A stretch of DNA of 64,000 bases from Tetraselmis striata (taxonomy: Eukaryota > Chlorophyta > Chlorodendrophyceae > Chlorodendrales > Chlorodendraceae): NCBI GenBank assembly GCA_006384855.1, contig VCJN01000429.1, positions 37,762 through 101,761 on the forward strand, given 5' to 3'. The position numbers and the translations under genes were made by a program. The notes below the pieces were generated by a model, which worked only from the letters and a program-made list of their open reading frames with translations, did no database searches and was not told the origin of the DNA. The first letter of the stretch is position 1, and each line of letters begins with the position of its first letter. This document shows positions 1 to 12,098 of this stretch, in pieces.

Positions 1-37
1 ACTGCTCGCCGCTGTACCATGCAGTACCCCGTAAGGA

Positions 38-376
38 AATCACACCAGTACGGGTACCTGTACTCAAAATTAATCCTTACAGCGCTGTAGATGTGGTACT
101 CGTACACTGCCCGGGTACCCGTTCTTGAGTTCGGCTCGCAAAGCCGCCCTGGTGGCTCTCAACGAGCTGCTTACCTACGTTCCAGCTGCTGAGTGCTAAC
201 CAATACTTCACCCCTACCTCGCGCGCGCTCGGAACCACGCCGAGGCCATCGACAAGGCGTTTCGCTTTCGTCTAGTCTTCCTGAAATCCTGCGGAGGCTG
301 AACGAGATCAAGAGTGTGCGCGGTGAGCAAGCGAATTTGGATGTGCTGCGGGCTCAGCACTTCCAGCCCGCGTCTC
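38..376 (+). repeat. Dispersed repeat family A, copy 1
   Basis: This stretch aligns by eye with 1809-2158, and its first part also with 6206-6345. All copies start near a CACACCAGTAC motif, carry several ACGGGTAC/GGTACCCG words, then a coding-like stretch. Here that stretch is broken. At 294-370 a frame reads RRLNEIK..RGEQANLDVL.AQHFQPA, matching the cleaner frame in copy 2. It is probably a decayed mobile element; no family was recognised. Confidence 0.6.
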
Positions 377-775
377 GCCGACGGCGATCGCATCCAGCTA
401 TGGAAAGCCCGGGCAGGCGACGCGGGGGTCCTGTCTCGGGGGCGAAAAAAAGAGTAGTCCCTACCAGTACCATTTTAAATATCTCATGTAATTATATATT
501 TAATGCCGAATTTTAAATATCTTCTCCTCAGATACGACAGTAATAGTACCGTAGTATTTACCGTGCGGGTATCCGAATCTGTGGTGTTCGCTGTACTTCC
601 CTGGTTCCACCTGCTACGAGTACTCAGCTTGTAATTTAGGGGCTTCTTGTGTTGATATCCTTGGCTACAAATACTGGTTTAGCGGCGGATTTGTTGCCCG
701 TCGCGCACACGGCGGGGGCTGTTGCAGCGGGTCTCTGCTTGCGTGCATGGTACCCTGGGCGGCATTCTCTCTGCC

Positions 776-935
776 GGTGTGCAGATGGCCAAGTCTGATG
801 CGTGGGCTCGTGCCCATGCATTCTGCATCTTCTCGTGCTACTGCTTCCACCTCGCAGTTGTTGTAGAGGACCTTTCCGATTGTCCTTTTCTGGTGATTTC
901 CTGCTATCGCCTTCTGCAACTAGCTCATGTAATTA
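776..935 (+). repeat. Retroposon 3' fragment, family B
   Basis: This stretch matches the reverse complement of the insertion at 19200-19365 along nearly its whole length, sharing the CCAAGTCTGATGCGTG, GTAGAGGACCTTTC and GCTCATGTAATTAT words. The common 3' end GCTCATGTAAT(T/C)A also appears at about 485, 57935, 59330 and, reversed, 44270. It is therefore a truncated copy of an interspersed element that inserts by its 3' end. Confidence 0.6.
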
Positions 936-939
936 TACT

Positions 940-1172
940 TGTTGATGCTCGCCTCTGTACCAGTACCCCAGCACGTCCGAGGATCACCCTCACACACACG
1001 TGCACGCGTGGCCCGGACTCTGAACCGTGTGCGCATCACTCATCCATCCCGCCTCATGCGGGATGCGGGCCGCTTCTTGGCGGCTTGCTGTGTTGATTTT
1101 GTAGTACTACTTTTAGATGTAGGTGGATTTGTTACTGCCTTTTTTGTAATTCCCCTACCTCTTGGGTTCAGC
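940..1172 (+). mobile_element. 5'-truncated non-LTR retrotransposon copy
   Basis: The stretch from about 965 to 1170 is nearly identical to the reverse complement of 12110-12290, the 3' end of the longer element on the minus strand. Both copies finish with a GGTGGATTT..TACTG run leading into TTTTGTAATTC. A solo 3' end in the opposite orientation is expected from 5'-truncated LINE insertion. An open frame across it carries HTRARVARTLNRVRITHPS, also present in frame in the other copy, so the shared sequence may be the C-terminal end of the element's protein. Confidence 0.65.
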
Positions 1173-1257
1173 GGTGAAAAAGGAGGCGTTCCGAAATTCC
1201 CCGCAGTGTGAGCGAAACAATACCGGTGGCAGCGCGGTTTCGTTTCGAAGTCTGAGG

Positions 1258-1329
1258 CGGCCGTCCTCCGTCCTCCGTCGTCCGTCCTCCGTCCTCCGTC
1301 GTCCGTCCTCCGTCCTCCGTCCTCCGACC
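1258..1329. repeat. Short tandem repeat, CCGTCCT/CCGTCGT units
   Basis: About ten 7-nt units of CGTCCTC/CGTCGTC type run head to tail. It is a simple minisatellite within repeat-rich intergenic DNA, with no associated gene. Confidence 0.85.
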
Positions 1330-1808
1330 TCGCGTGCTGCGTCTCCGTGAATGAACCGTCATACGTTCAATATTTGCTCGTTTGATTTCAAGGTACAGGT
1401 ACGAGTATGGCTGGTTTCTGAATGGATGCGCGTGTATTCTAGCCCAGGCACGCTTATTGATATCCGTCTGATACGCCAAAATAACGCGGTATCGCAGCGC
1501 GTTTTTAGTGCTGATTCAGCGAGACGTGCCCTGTTTATATATAGCAGCTACCTGTATTTCCATCATTTTTACTTCGACTACCCGTACGGGCGGTACACCA
1601 CATCGCTGAGTAGTGGCGACGGGGGGCATAGCTTTCCTTTGCTGGCATTTTTGTCATCACATGTTTTTCTTTGTATATAGTCGCTAGTATATGAATTTTT
1701 TGTACCTGCTTTTCAGGTTTATGTTTCCTGTAGTACGCGCGGGTACTCCGCAACCCAAGAGGTAGGGGCACTTCCAGAAATCGCCGGCGCGAAGCGCCAC
1801 TGAGTTAA

Positions 1809-2316
1809 TTCACACCAGTACCCTGTAGCGACTAAATCACACCAGTACGGGTACTCAGGATAATCCTTACTACTGCGTATCTAGCTACCATTATGTACGC
1901 GCCTGGATACCCGTTCTTGTTTTGCGGCTCGCACAGCCGCCCTCTTCGTCGCTCTCGACGAGCTGCTAACCTACGTTGCAGCTGCTAACCAATACTTCAC
2001 CACACCTCGCGCGCGCGCTCGGAACCACGCCGAGGCCATCGACATGGCGTTTTGCTTTCGTCTAGCCTTCATGCGGAGGCTGGACGAGATCAAGCGTTTG
2101 CGCGGTAATCAAGCGGTGTTGAATGTGTTGCGGGCTCAACACTTCCAGCCCGCGGCGGAGCATTTGGTTTCTGCGGTTTTCATGGACATGATGCGCGACT
2201 ACGAGCGCCGGGTCTTTGGGGCGACATTCGCCAGCAGCGCCAAGGCCACCGCCACTACTCGTGTGGCGGCGACACTCGCATGTCTCTGGTGTGGATGTGG
2301 GCGCAGTGGCGGTTGA
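1809..2316 (+). repeat. Dispersed repeat family A, copy 2, with ORF fragment
   Basis: This is the most complete copy of family A. From about 1935 to 2316 one frame stays open and encodes a basic, alpha-helix-prone segment. It includes NHAEAIDMAFCFRLAFMRRL, then RLRGNQAVLNVLRAQHFQPA and a downstream MDMMRDYERRVFG. The same segment can be read with breaks in copy 1 (about 190-376), so selection once acted on it. No transposase or RT motif was recognised. The upstream flank has the same CACACCAGTACGGGTACTC start as copies 1 and 3. Confidence 0.55.
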
Positions 2317-2594
2317 GGGTGTGGGCGCGAAGTTGAGCACGAGTCATGGCGTGGGGCGACTTCTGTCGGAGCTGCTCAGCTTCGCATGATCAGGGAGAGG
2401 ACATGCAGACTGGCCGCCGCACTGGCCTATCTAGAGGTTTGCCCTCCGAGGGAGCAGTATGCAGACCATCTAGCCTTTCATGCATGGTCATGCTAGGCCG
2501 CCGCAAAGCGCATGGGGCCATAGTGCCAAGTAGAAGACAGATTACATACCGGATTGTCATCGCTAGTGCAGCAGTTTCATTATCTATTTCTACG

Positions 2595-3675
2595 TCAGAA
2601 TTTCCACAGGTCGTTGTAATGTGCAACTACATTTTCATTAGCATTCACGGGAGTGTGTGCTGGAGTCTTGCCCGCTGAGTGTTGTGGCTCAATAGACGGT
2701 GTGGTGGGCATAGCCTGACTAGTACTAGCCTTACCATGAGTGGCCTGAGGTGGTGTGGTGCTAGGGGTTGCTGATGGAAGCAAATATTTGAATGACAGAA
2801 GCTTCTGTTGAGCTGCGCCTACAACGTGCTCATGCAAGTCAGGGGTATTCAACAAAACAATTCTGAAATGTGCATTCTTCCTACGCTGGTCCTTCGCGTC
2901 ACGGTCATGCATGAGAGCCAACTTCTTCTCTACTTAATTCTTGCTGCGCGACTCCTCACGAGGATCAAGAGGATGCTCCTGCAACGGCTCCGCAGATGCC
3001 TTGCAATTGCCTCCGGCCTTGGCCTTGCGCTTCATGACCAAGTTCATGGCGCCTTACGCGCCTTGAGCAGAAATCTTACGGGCAGATGGGGGATGCACCT
3101 TTGCGCCATCATTGTTATTGCCGGCGCTATCGTCATCCACCAGGACCTCATCCTCATGAGCATAGCCGTCAGTTAGCAGCCTTGTTATTGCTTACGTCAA
3201 CATGTCATGCCGCTTGAGCATATTCCAAACTTAGTATATGTCCTCCCTACCATGGCAAAAGGGCCATCAGCGTTGTTCTGTCCGCGCTACGGTTGTGGTT
3301 GTTCACGCACAAAATGATACTCTTGCGGATGTCGTTCCACTTTGCCTTGCAAAAGTCAGTTGTGCAGTAGTGGATCATCAATTGTCGAGAGCATCCCGAG
3401 ATGTGCAAATAGTCGGAGAAGCCCTCAAACAAAATATCGTCCAAAATATTGTTTAGCTGTTCGCTGGCTGTGAGCAAGAACGCCTTGTCGCATGCAGATT
3501 CATCCATCACCTCCCGAGTATCTCCTTGGACCATATTGTGGAGAGAGGCATGCACATGCCTTGAGACAAGTGTAACTCGGACATACGCGGATCTCAAAAC
3601 GGGGATTGATGCGAGGAGCATGGGAGTGCTCCATGCCACAGATGCATAGGCAAGTAGGTTGATCTTGCCATGCAT
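2595..3675 (-). pseudogene. Degenerate ORF, possible DNA-binding/transposon protein
   Basis: Two coding-like stretches on the minus strand are joined by a zone with several stops. The first (3675-3247, 142 aa from an ATG) includes NNILDDILFEGFSDYLH and TTDFCKAKWNDIRKSI, loosely like a SANT/Myb-type helix of transposon-associated proteins. Between 3240 and 2930 the frame shows acidic then basic segments (HEDEVLVDDD, MNLVMKRKAKAGG) interrupted by stops. The last part (2921-2595) carries KLALMHDRDAKDQRRKNA and a Pro/Thr-rich tail. The order Myb-like, acidic, Lys-rich, coiled resembles accessory proteins of Harbinger-type transposons, but that is inference. It looks dead. Confidence 0.4.
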
Positions 3676-4780
3676 GGTAAAGGGTCGCCACCGGTAGTAG
3701 TAGCGTCATTTATACATGAGCATTTTGAGAACCAATGCCGTCGTTGCCTGGAGCAGGGTGATAACTATCGACGGCGACTACGGTCGGTGACAGCCATGGC
3801 GCACCCTGTTAACACGCCACTGCAGTCGTCGCCACTGGGCTTCCTGAGATAATGGGCAGTGACATCGGGCACGGCAAGAGGTATCTCGGCGCCTTGCACT
3901 GTCGCTGTTGCACCGACGAGTGCGAGTAGCCATGGGGCGGCCTGCATAGGCGAAAACTGGCCGCGGCGGCCTGAAACCGGCTTGGGGGCATGCATGGTAC
4001 GAGGGAGGCGGTTGGGAAGCGACGTGAGTCGGGGCATGTGGTTATTGGGAAGACGCTAGAATCGGGGTTGATGATGCGACATGCGGTGGGGGTGCGCCCT
4101 TCTTGGATCCGTTTTTCGACGGGTTGTGAGCCATGTCGGTGGGAGGATGAGTGGGGTTGTGGGGAGCAAGCAAGTGTGCCGTGGTGACAGTCTGGTTTGG
4201 TGTCGACGTTGCCCCCCCCCCCCCCCCCCCGCCCCACACACACACCATCTTTATAGTAGCCCGGCGCTTGTCAGCTTTGCTGCTCGCCGCGTGATCCGCC
4301 GCGACGTGATGCTTGTCATGCTTGCCTAGCTATAAGCAATGTATGCGCCCGGCCAAGCCTGCCCGTATTCGTACAAGCTCTGTCGACACGAGTCGATGAG
4401 AACCTTCCAAAATGTTTCAAACAGACGCGCTCGACCGATATGGTCGGGTGGGCGATGCCTGGGACGAGCCGAACAGTCGCGTCTGGCGGCCGATGTAGGT
4501 CACGCATGTGAGAGCTGCGCTCGAGCGATAGCTGGGGTAAGTGCGTACTTTACGTATGTACCGTGCTATCGCTATCATCGCGATGGGGCGCAACCGGATA
4601 AACCTCTATTGTACTACACCTCCATACGTTATCGCTATCGTTGTAACAGTTCGTAACCCCTCGCTCCCCCCCCGCCCCCCCCCCCCCCCCCCCCCCTTTA
4701 GGATTTGCGCCACCGTCATATACGTTGCAAAGGTTTCACCGGTTGCCGGGTGCTGCCCAATGGCGCGTCGCGGAGTCTAT
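3676..4780. other. Intergenic, no supported gene
   Basis: Only short overlapping frames occur here, with none showing a recognisable domain. Two long C homopolymers are present at 4212-4230 and 4675-4696 (interrupted C run from 4666). Confidence 0.6.
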
Positions 4781-5210
4781 TTTCGTTTTCTGCCCCCGGG
4801 ACAGGACTTGCCCCAGTGAAACCCTTGCAGCATCTCTACGACGGCCATCCAGTACAGACTGAAAGGCCAGGTAGGCGACGTCGGGGTCCTGTCCCGGAGG
4901 CGGAAAAAATACCAATATGGGTACAATAAGTACCATTAACATTCTCACATTTATTTTAAATTACAGTAAGGGACTATCGTAATGTTTACCGTACGGGTAC
5001 CCGTCTCGTGGTCTGCGCTTTACTTCCCGAGTACCGCATGCTACGGGTACTCAGCTTTTATAAGCGGCTTGATCTCCTAGACTGCCTCTTTCCGCACCCT
5101 CTTCTGGTGCTGGTTCCACCGAGCAATTGCTGTAGTGGACGTTGTCTATTGCCTTTTCGGGTGGTTTTCTGATCGCCTTTTGCAGCTACCGGCTAACATT
5201 TCTAAAAATG
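4781..5210 (+). repeat. Retroposon tails (family with GTCCCGGxGGCGxAAAAA end)
   Basis: At 4885-4910 a CGGGGTCCTGTCCCGGAGGC word is followed by an A run. The same word plus A run recurs at 420-452 and 5980-6005 kb-scale equivalents (55975-56010), and reversed near 58690. A second piece at 5105-5200 resembles family B (776-935). These are degraded 3' ends of interspersed elements with no coding capacity. Confidence 0.45.
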
Positions 5211-6189
5211 CACCTGTGTCTAATTATACACCCGTTGACTATGCAGCCTTCAAGGCCATGCTTAGCACCCTTCGTAGGACCCATGACCGGATTTTAGGCC
5301 TCAAAGGGGTTCAATGTGACCCCTTGGAGGTCTGTGGTGGGTGTTGGCGAGGTGGTCAATGCTGTGGCCTGGCGATGGGGGCTAGTTGCACCGGTGGGTC
5401 GATATCTTGATTAGCTTTTCGAGTTAACGCTACTCAATACCACCCACCAAGCAGTTGGGCTCCTCCCCCCGGCGCCTGCGAGCTACACACACCCCCTGAC
5501 GTGGCCGCCCTCAACTGTCGCTGCCATCATTTTGCTCGCGGTTGCTTGGAATCCGCCGCCACTTCCGGCGATGGCGGAGCCAATTAGGCGGTCTACAAGG
5601 GGCGTCCCCGGTCCGACGCGATAGCCGATCACCGAGAACCCGCACTGGACAACCATCTTGCTCCCGTCCTCACGCTCACTAGACGGTGCGTATGCGTTAC
5701 GAGATGACACTCGTGATTTACATGCTCGCATGGTTGCATTCCGTTTTGTATGCAGCCTCTCCGCGGCCAGCCGGCCGAGTCCGATGGTAGCTCATCTCCT
5801 AGACTGCCAGTACCAGCACCGCTAGTTTCAAAGTTGAGTCTGGTTATGCCAAAAAGGTCGCACATTATGCATTACACGGACAAGAGCCGAAATTGGCAGG
5901 AAGGTTAAAATAAAGCGTGGAAGGAAAACGGAGTCAGGGTGTGCGCTGCGTGTATCGTAGCGAAACTGGAAGATGGCAGGCTTAGCTGTTACGGCTTCTT
6001 TTATTTATGTCTATTGGTGCTGCACACAAAAAGGGTGCAACGACAGGTGCCTAGTAACCCGTACCACTTAGCAGCCATGGTAGCCGGAAAAGCGGTTAGA
6101 GACAGGAGGAAACCCCATAAACATGTTTAGAACATACTGATTTTAGTTTGCGGGCGTTTTGTTGCTGCTCGCCTCCTTACCAGTACCCC
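5211..6189. other. Intergenic, nothing recognised
   Basis: Frames are short and lack domain signals on both strands. No repeat shared with the rest of the window was noticed here. Confidence 0.5.
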
Positions 6190-6345
6190 AGTACTGCCCT
6201 TTTTGTAATTCACACCAGTACCCCTTAATTAACACCGGTAAGGATTACGGGTACTCGCGTTGATCCTTACATGCCTGCTATCTAGCTTGATACGGGTACT
6301 CGTACACAGCCAGGGTACCCGTTAAGGTGCGGCTGCCGCGCCGCC
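6190..6345 (+). repeat. LINE 3' end joined to repeat family A, copy 3
   Basis: At 6190-6216 the sequence GTACTGCCCTTTTTGTAATTC is the 3' terminus also seen at 1135-1153 and, reversed, at 12105-12125. It is followed at once by the CACACCAGTAC start of family A and its GGGTACCCG words up to about 6345. The two repeat families are thus abutted here, as they also appear to be near 56040. Confidence 0.5.
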
Positions 6346-7003
6346 GGTTTCCTCTGCTGTCGACGGCACCGCAATCAGATGACACTGCTTCTGACTGTTC
6401 AGCCCAACATCATGATTAGCACAAGTCTTGCGGTTACAGCGTCCGCCATAAAGCTGCTGGAGGACTTTGCAGCGGCGTGTCCTTCGTTAAAAACACATCC
6501 CTGCCGCCGTCCCGCACAACCGCTGCGAGCGGCCTCCTGCGCGTTTCTGGGTGGTGCCTGGTCGCTTAACAGTATCCAGCTTTGAGCAGGAAGGATTATC
6601 CAGCGTTGTATATAGCATATCGAAACCACTTAACGTTTGTGATCATTGCATGTGTTCGAAGCAAAACATGAACGCTAGAATAGCACGTAACACAACGACA
6701 TACGCAGCGCCTAGTAGTGCTCTTGACCCCCCGTATGTAATATAGCGTCGCTCCTCTCGACGCTATTTGAGAGACGCTGCCCTGCGTTGCCGTGGCAAGC
6801 TCTTAGCTGACCACGACGCAAACGAGGAGCGCAATGCTGGGAGGCGAGAAATCCCCACCCGTCGGCTGACTGTATCCGCGGCCGCGCATCAGCTCTGTTT
6901 CTCGCCTGGTGCCAGCGTCGGCGCCGAGAGGCGCGCCCATTTTTGGATTACCTGCGGCCACTCATCAGCACGAGCCGCGACAGCAAGCTCCTACCAGCCG
7001 CGC

Positions 7004-7010
7004 TATATAT
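7004..7010 (+). promoter_or_regulatory. Candidate TATA box of the ankyrin gene
   Basis: TATATAT lies about 110 nt upstream of the ATG at 7119 in otherwise GC-rich DNA. That is a plausible spacing for a short 5' UTR. It is only a motif match. Confidence 0.3.
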
Positions 7011-7118
7011 CGACTAAACGGGGCGACGCAGCCTGTCGCACCATATTCAAAGCTTCATTGCAGCGTGCGCACGCCCCACGGTTAGCCCCCGTCGCGTCTG
7101 CTAAAGCCTGAAAGGAGC

Positions 7119-9619
7119 ATGCATCGCCTTCCCAGCGAGGTGTTAGGGGGGGTGGCGAGCCTCCTGGACTCGACCTCACGGGGCACTCTGCGCCACGCCA
7201 GTCTCCGGCTCCGGCGGGTGCTCAGCGACGAAGGCCTCTCTTCCGCCGACTGCACACTGGAGGTGCGCAAGCTGGCATCACGGGTGCCGCTGATGGCGTG
7301 GGCGGTAGACACGCAGGGCTGCCCTCTCAACAGCGCCACCTTCACCGCGGCCGCGGCTGCAGGCAGCGTGGAGGTGCTGCACTGGCTGCGGACACGCGGC
7401 TGTCGCGTGAACGGGTACGCTAGCGCAGTCGCAGCAGGTGGAGCCGGCCGGCTGGAGGTGCTCAGGTGCGGAGTCTCTTTGTTTCCTGCGTCGGAAAGAG
7501 AATCCCCCCCCCCCCCCCCCCCCCCCCCCCCACCCTTTGCCCCAGTCCGGGAGCCGCTTTCCGGGGGTCGCTGATGACGGCGACATAGAATTCTAGCGGC
7601 CTGCAGATTGTCGCTACGAGTACCGACTATGTATCGTTCAGCTGCGTCGTGCGCGGGTGTGTGTTTGGGTGTGTGTGTGTGTGTGGATCATATTTATTTG
7701 GCGAAGAGTGTTCAGCCTTCCTCGGCTTCTGCTGGCTGCTCCCGTGCCGTGCACAATTCTTCTTGCCTAAATGAACTTGATTAATATATGGCCCCTTGAT
7801 ATATATGTACACATATTCATTATAGAAATAATGATTTATTTATATTTACTTATATATAACATATATGATATAATAATTCCCCTACCTCTTGGGTTGAGCG
7901 GAGAAAAACGAGGAGGCGGTCCGAAAAATGAGAAAATGTATATTTCATGTACCACATGACATATTATATATTGCACTTATATTACATGTGTATGTATCGA
8001 CTAGCTACTAAGAATTACTTATTTTGGGGGGCTTCCAGTGATAAAACATATCCCTGCCCAGGTGCCCTTGTTTTTAAAAGGACGTGAACCCTTGCATGTA
8101 CATCCCTGCCTCTACCCCTCTGTGTGAGTGAGCATGTTTGCCATACCGCTGTGCGGGGTGCAGGTGGCTGTTGGAAGAGGGCTTTCTGTGGGCGCCAGAC
8201 TACTGGCCGCGAGAGCTGAGGGGCGCTGGACTGGCTGTGGCAGCGGCGGCCTCGAGCGGGGGGCACATTGCGGTGCTTGAGTGGCTGGAACAGGCCGGCT
8301 CGTTTGTGGCGTTGGACGGCGTGCTGAGCGCCGCGGCGGCAGCGGGGCAAATGGAGGCGCTACGCTGGCTGGGGGCGCACGGTGGCCAGTTCAGCGGGCG
8401 CACCACATCCGCTGCGGCGGCCAGCGGTCAGCTCGACACTCTCATCTGGCTGGTCGAGGAGCACGGCTGCCCGGTGGATGGTGCCACCTGCATTGCAGCT
8501 GCGGGTGGCGGCCACCTGTCGGCACTCCGCTGGCTAGCCGGCCGAGGCGCCGCACTAGAGGAGCGCGCCGCCACAGTGGCGGTGAGCGGGCGCCACCACG
8601 AGGTGCTGCGCTGGCTACTCACCAATGGCTGCCCACTGGAGACGTCCATCGGCACCGTTGCCGTGGAAGTGGACGACCTGAGCGCACTGCAACTGCTGCA
8701 TGAACATGGGCACCGCTTCCTATCGTCGGTGGCCATTGCCGCAGCACAGCAGGGACGGTACAAGGCGCTGCGCTGGCTGGTGACATACGGTGGCTGCCCG
8801 CCAAGTGCGGATGTCGGAACGGCCGCCGCGGCCGCCGGGGACCAGCGGACGTTAACCTGGCTGGTAGAGGAGTGCAACTGCCCGCTCGCCATCGATGCTG
8901 CTATTGCTGCTGCGGGCGGCGGCCACCTGGAGGTGCTGCGCTCGCTGGCGGCCGCCGGCGCCGCGCTTGATGGGCACGCGTGCACACTGGCGGCCGTCAG
9001 CGGCGGCCACCTCCCCACGCTGCGCTGGCTGCTGGAGGCTGGCTGCGAGCTGAGCCCCTTGGCACAGGCCGCGGCGGTCAAGCGGCGGCACATGCCCACG
9101 CTGCGCTGGATGCTGCGACACCTGGGCCCGTGGGATGTGGGCCTCGAGCTCGCAGTGGAGCTGGACGACATGGCTGCCTTCTGGGTGGCATTGAAGGCGG
9201 CCAACCTCCGGCGGGCAGAGCTCGATGCCTGTCCGGCGTACTATCGCTTGGCACAAGAGGATGCAGCCGCGCCTGCGCTGCTCAAGCCCTCGGCCTTCCG
9301 CACTGCACAGAACAACGGCAACATGGACATGATGCGCGCGCTGCTGGCGGAGGGATGCCTCCGGCCAGATCCTTTTGTGTGCTACATGGCCGCCAGCACT
9401 GGCCATGTGGAGCTGCTGGCGCTGGCGCGCCAGGGCGGGCACCCCTGGGATGAGAGCACCTGCTGGGTGGCAGCTTACCGTGGGGACCTGGACATGTTGG
9501 CCCACGCGCGCGCACACGGCTGTCCCTGGAGTGAGAGCACACTCAGCGCCGGCCAGGCTTCGGGAAGCACCGCAACCATGGCCTGGCTGCTGGAGCACGG
9601 CTGTCCTGGCAGCAAATAA
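7119..9619 (+). CDS. F-box-like ankyrin-repeat protein
   Basis: The model has two exons, 7119-7465 and 8164-9619 (600 aa), joined in phase at CTCAG|GTGCGG and GTGCAG|GTGG so that the joint reads LEVLRWLLEE. The start ATG opens MHRLPSEVLGGVASLLDSTS, an F-box-like helix. The rest is at least fifteen ankyrin-type repeats of the algal form (AAAAGxxxxLRWLxxxGC), about 33 residues each, rich in Ala, Leu, Trp and Cys. F-box/ankyrin proteins usually bind partners for ubiquitin ligases or act as scaffolds; the partner here is unknown. No kinase or transmembrane segment follows. The long open frames on the opposite strand (9655-8428) are shadows of its codon bias. The gene looks intact and uses strong GC-rich codons, unlike the surrounding repeats. 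Confidence 0.85.
7466..8163 (+). other. Intron 1 of the ankyrin gene, with C28 tract and retroposon tail
   Basis: The 698-nt intron begins GTGCGG and ends GTGCAG. It contains a run of 28 C (7504-7531), a GT-rich microsatellite (about 7660-7685), an AT-rich block (7780-7875) and, at 7877-7920, the CCCCTACCTCTTGGGTT word plus A-rich end also found at 1150-1185 and reversed near 1750. The intron has therefore received at least one retroposon. Confidence 0.75.
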
Positions 9620-11679
9620 GCCAGCGGGGTAGGGGGGCAACAACTCCAACCTCACTCCTTATGCACAATGCCGCACCCCTGCCCACCACCTATAACACAT
9701 GTTGTCGTAATTTTGCGATGTATGGAGTTTAAGCCCCATATAGAGGCTGGAGAGCATGATTGTACGTAAGCATAGCTTTTAATAGTCTTCTTTGCGTTGC
9801 CGCGCATGCATAATGCATGATGTGGCTGGATCCCGTGTGCTGTTGCTGAGAGGGTTTGACGGGCTGTTTTCACATGGCTGCCGCTGCAGTGCCGGCAATC
9901 CTGATATGAATCACCAGTGTAGTCAGCAGACCAAACTGCGGATTTCACGACATGTATTCTGGCCTCCCAGGCCACTCTAAACCTCTGTCTACAAGCCGTG
10001 TTGCTGACAGTGCCTGTGAAAGAATGAAATTAAATAAAGTCACTTGGGGGCTGCGCCGTTTTGGAGGATGTGACCGCCTTCTTGTCATGTGGGCATAAGC
10101 CACGTACATCTCAACACCCAATATGGTGGTTGCGCGTGCACACGTCCTACCCGCCCTTGGCATATGCCTGGCGAGAAGTGAAGCTTGCGCATGGTCTTGC
10201 CTGCGATGTCATACCGCGAGTGCTCCAATCAACATCGTGGCATCTGCGCGGCACTCTGCTGAGTGACCCTTGACATGCTCAGTGACACTTCTCCATGCAA
10301 TGTAAGTAACAGCCATTCAGTCACTGAGAGCTTCTTATTCCGAATCCGGCGATTGTGCAAAGTATCGTGCCTCATCTTTGCATGCAGTGATATTGATACT
10401 CGCAATGTATCAAGTTTTCCCTCTCAAAAAACTGTATGATTTTTGGGGGCACAAGTGACCATCGGCTTGCATCAGCGCATTCAACTGATGACCAATTTTC
10501 AATTCCCCACAATTTTGGGGGACATAATATGCGCTGCACAGTAGCGTACGGAATATCGGTACATTGGCGCACTTTTCATGCTTGCAGATCTATTGATCCG
10601 ATATCACTTTGAACTGCGCCTGCTCAGAACGGGGAGGGCAACCCTGGAAGATTGGAAAGGTGATGAACGTACATGTAAATTGCGCATTTGGACCAAATGT
10701 GCCGTCAATTAGCTAGAGGTTATTGGGTGGGCGGAACTAGTCACGGTTTATACATATCCGTATTTTTTACGAATATATCACGGAAATTATGGAGTTGAAA
10801 TTCCGTCTATATTCCGGTTCCGTACGCTGTGCGTGTCAATGTGGTTTAGAGTTAGTATGGCGGCATCAAATATTTTCTAAAGCCACAAAATTAATTCGAT
10901 CCAATTATGACGCACCAGTCTATAGTATTTCAGCGTCGATGCAATGTAATCAGAAATGCGGCAGGTGCTGCTTTACAACACTGCAATAATAATGAAGAGC
11001 TGTTATAAGAGATCGGTGATAATTATTGGTTGCTGTCGCAGAATATTGACACTGTTGGGGCGGTATAAATCGCCTTAAATCAAAGCAGCACATCAGGACA
11101 GACGGGTCACTAATTCATGGCAGTAGCGTGTCATCTTGCTAACGCGTGTACTTGCACTATCACTTAGTTAGTACTACTGTTTATAAATGCAAACTTCATC
11201 TTACATTCTTCTCTCTAAAAATATATGGTCCAGATAATTTTTTCGTGATACAGTACTATCTCCAGATACGCAAAACCTCGCGCTCAACGAGTTGGGTGGG
11301 GCCATCGGAAGAGAATCGAGGCATGCCCGCAGTACCCGGGTAGGACTTACAAGTGCGCTGCCAGCACCTCGAGCACTGGCGGAGAGATTGGCAAATATTG
11401 CTTGAATGTATCAGGATTATCGTTGTGACAGATTCGATGAGCGCACTCATCCGCAGTGAGCGCGTCACGCGTGAGTAGACTCCCTAAACGCATCAACGCG
11501 TCCACCCTCGGAGTTCAAACACGGAATAAAAACCCGGTCGGGTGGAGCAGACTGACGATGAGCAGTCACACAGGGCAATAGCAGAATGAACCGGATAAAA
11601 TCCAGCAGCAGTATCCATAAGTCAGCACAATTCTACAGCACAATTCTACCCTCTGTCTACAGGTAAGAAGTAGCGCTAT
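9620..11679. other. Intergenic, no supported gene
   Basis: This includes the 3' flank of the ankyrin gene (a TGTAA word at about 10300 could be a distal poly(A) signal) and an AT-rich stretch at 10740-11240. No frame shows a recognisable domain. Confidence 0.5.
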
Positions 11680-11695
11680 GTACGTACGTACGTAC
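11680..11695. repeat. (GTAC)4 microsatellite
   Basis: Four GTAC units form a perfect palindromic microsatellite, close to CAGG repeats and a further GTACGTATAC. Confidence 0.9.
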
Positions 11696-12098
11696 CCAGG
11701 CAGGCAGGGTACGTATACGTGCTAATATCTCATCAATTACAGATTCTCATCCCCAAGTGACCGTAGCTTTCGCGCTATCCAGCCAGATCATCGTCTGTAG
11801 TTAACGCTACGAAAACGCTACGTCCGCGCAAGGGCGTCACTACGACGACAGCGTATATAGCAGCGTGTACAGGTACATACGACAGCGTATATCGCAGTAG
11901 TGGGATATTGCTTGTGTGTAGCGACTTCTTATAATATCCGCGAGACATTAATTAAGGATGAGGTAGCTTTGATGATGGCGACCGATGGCCAGCCGCGCTC
12001 TGTGAAATGTTGAAGCGCGGAGGCTCCGCCGTGGATGACGACACACTCCGTCCCGGGGACGGGAAAAAACTGCGAGTGATATCACATACGGGTACAGG

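Noticed and set aside
8428..9655. Two long minus-strand frames
   Set aside because: They are shadows of the Ala/Leu/Cys-rich ankyrin coding sequence and have no recognisable content.
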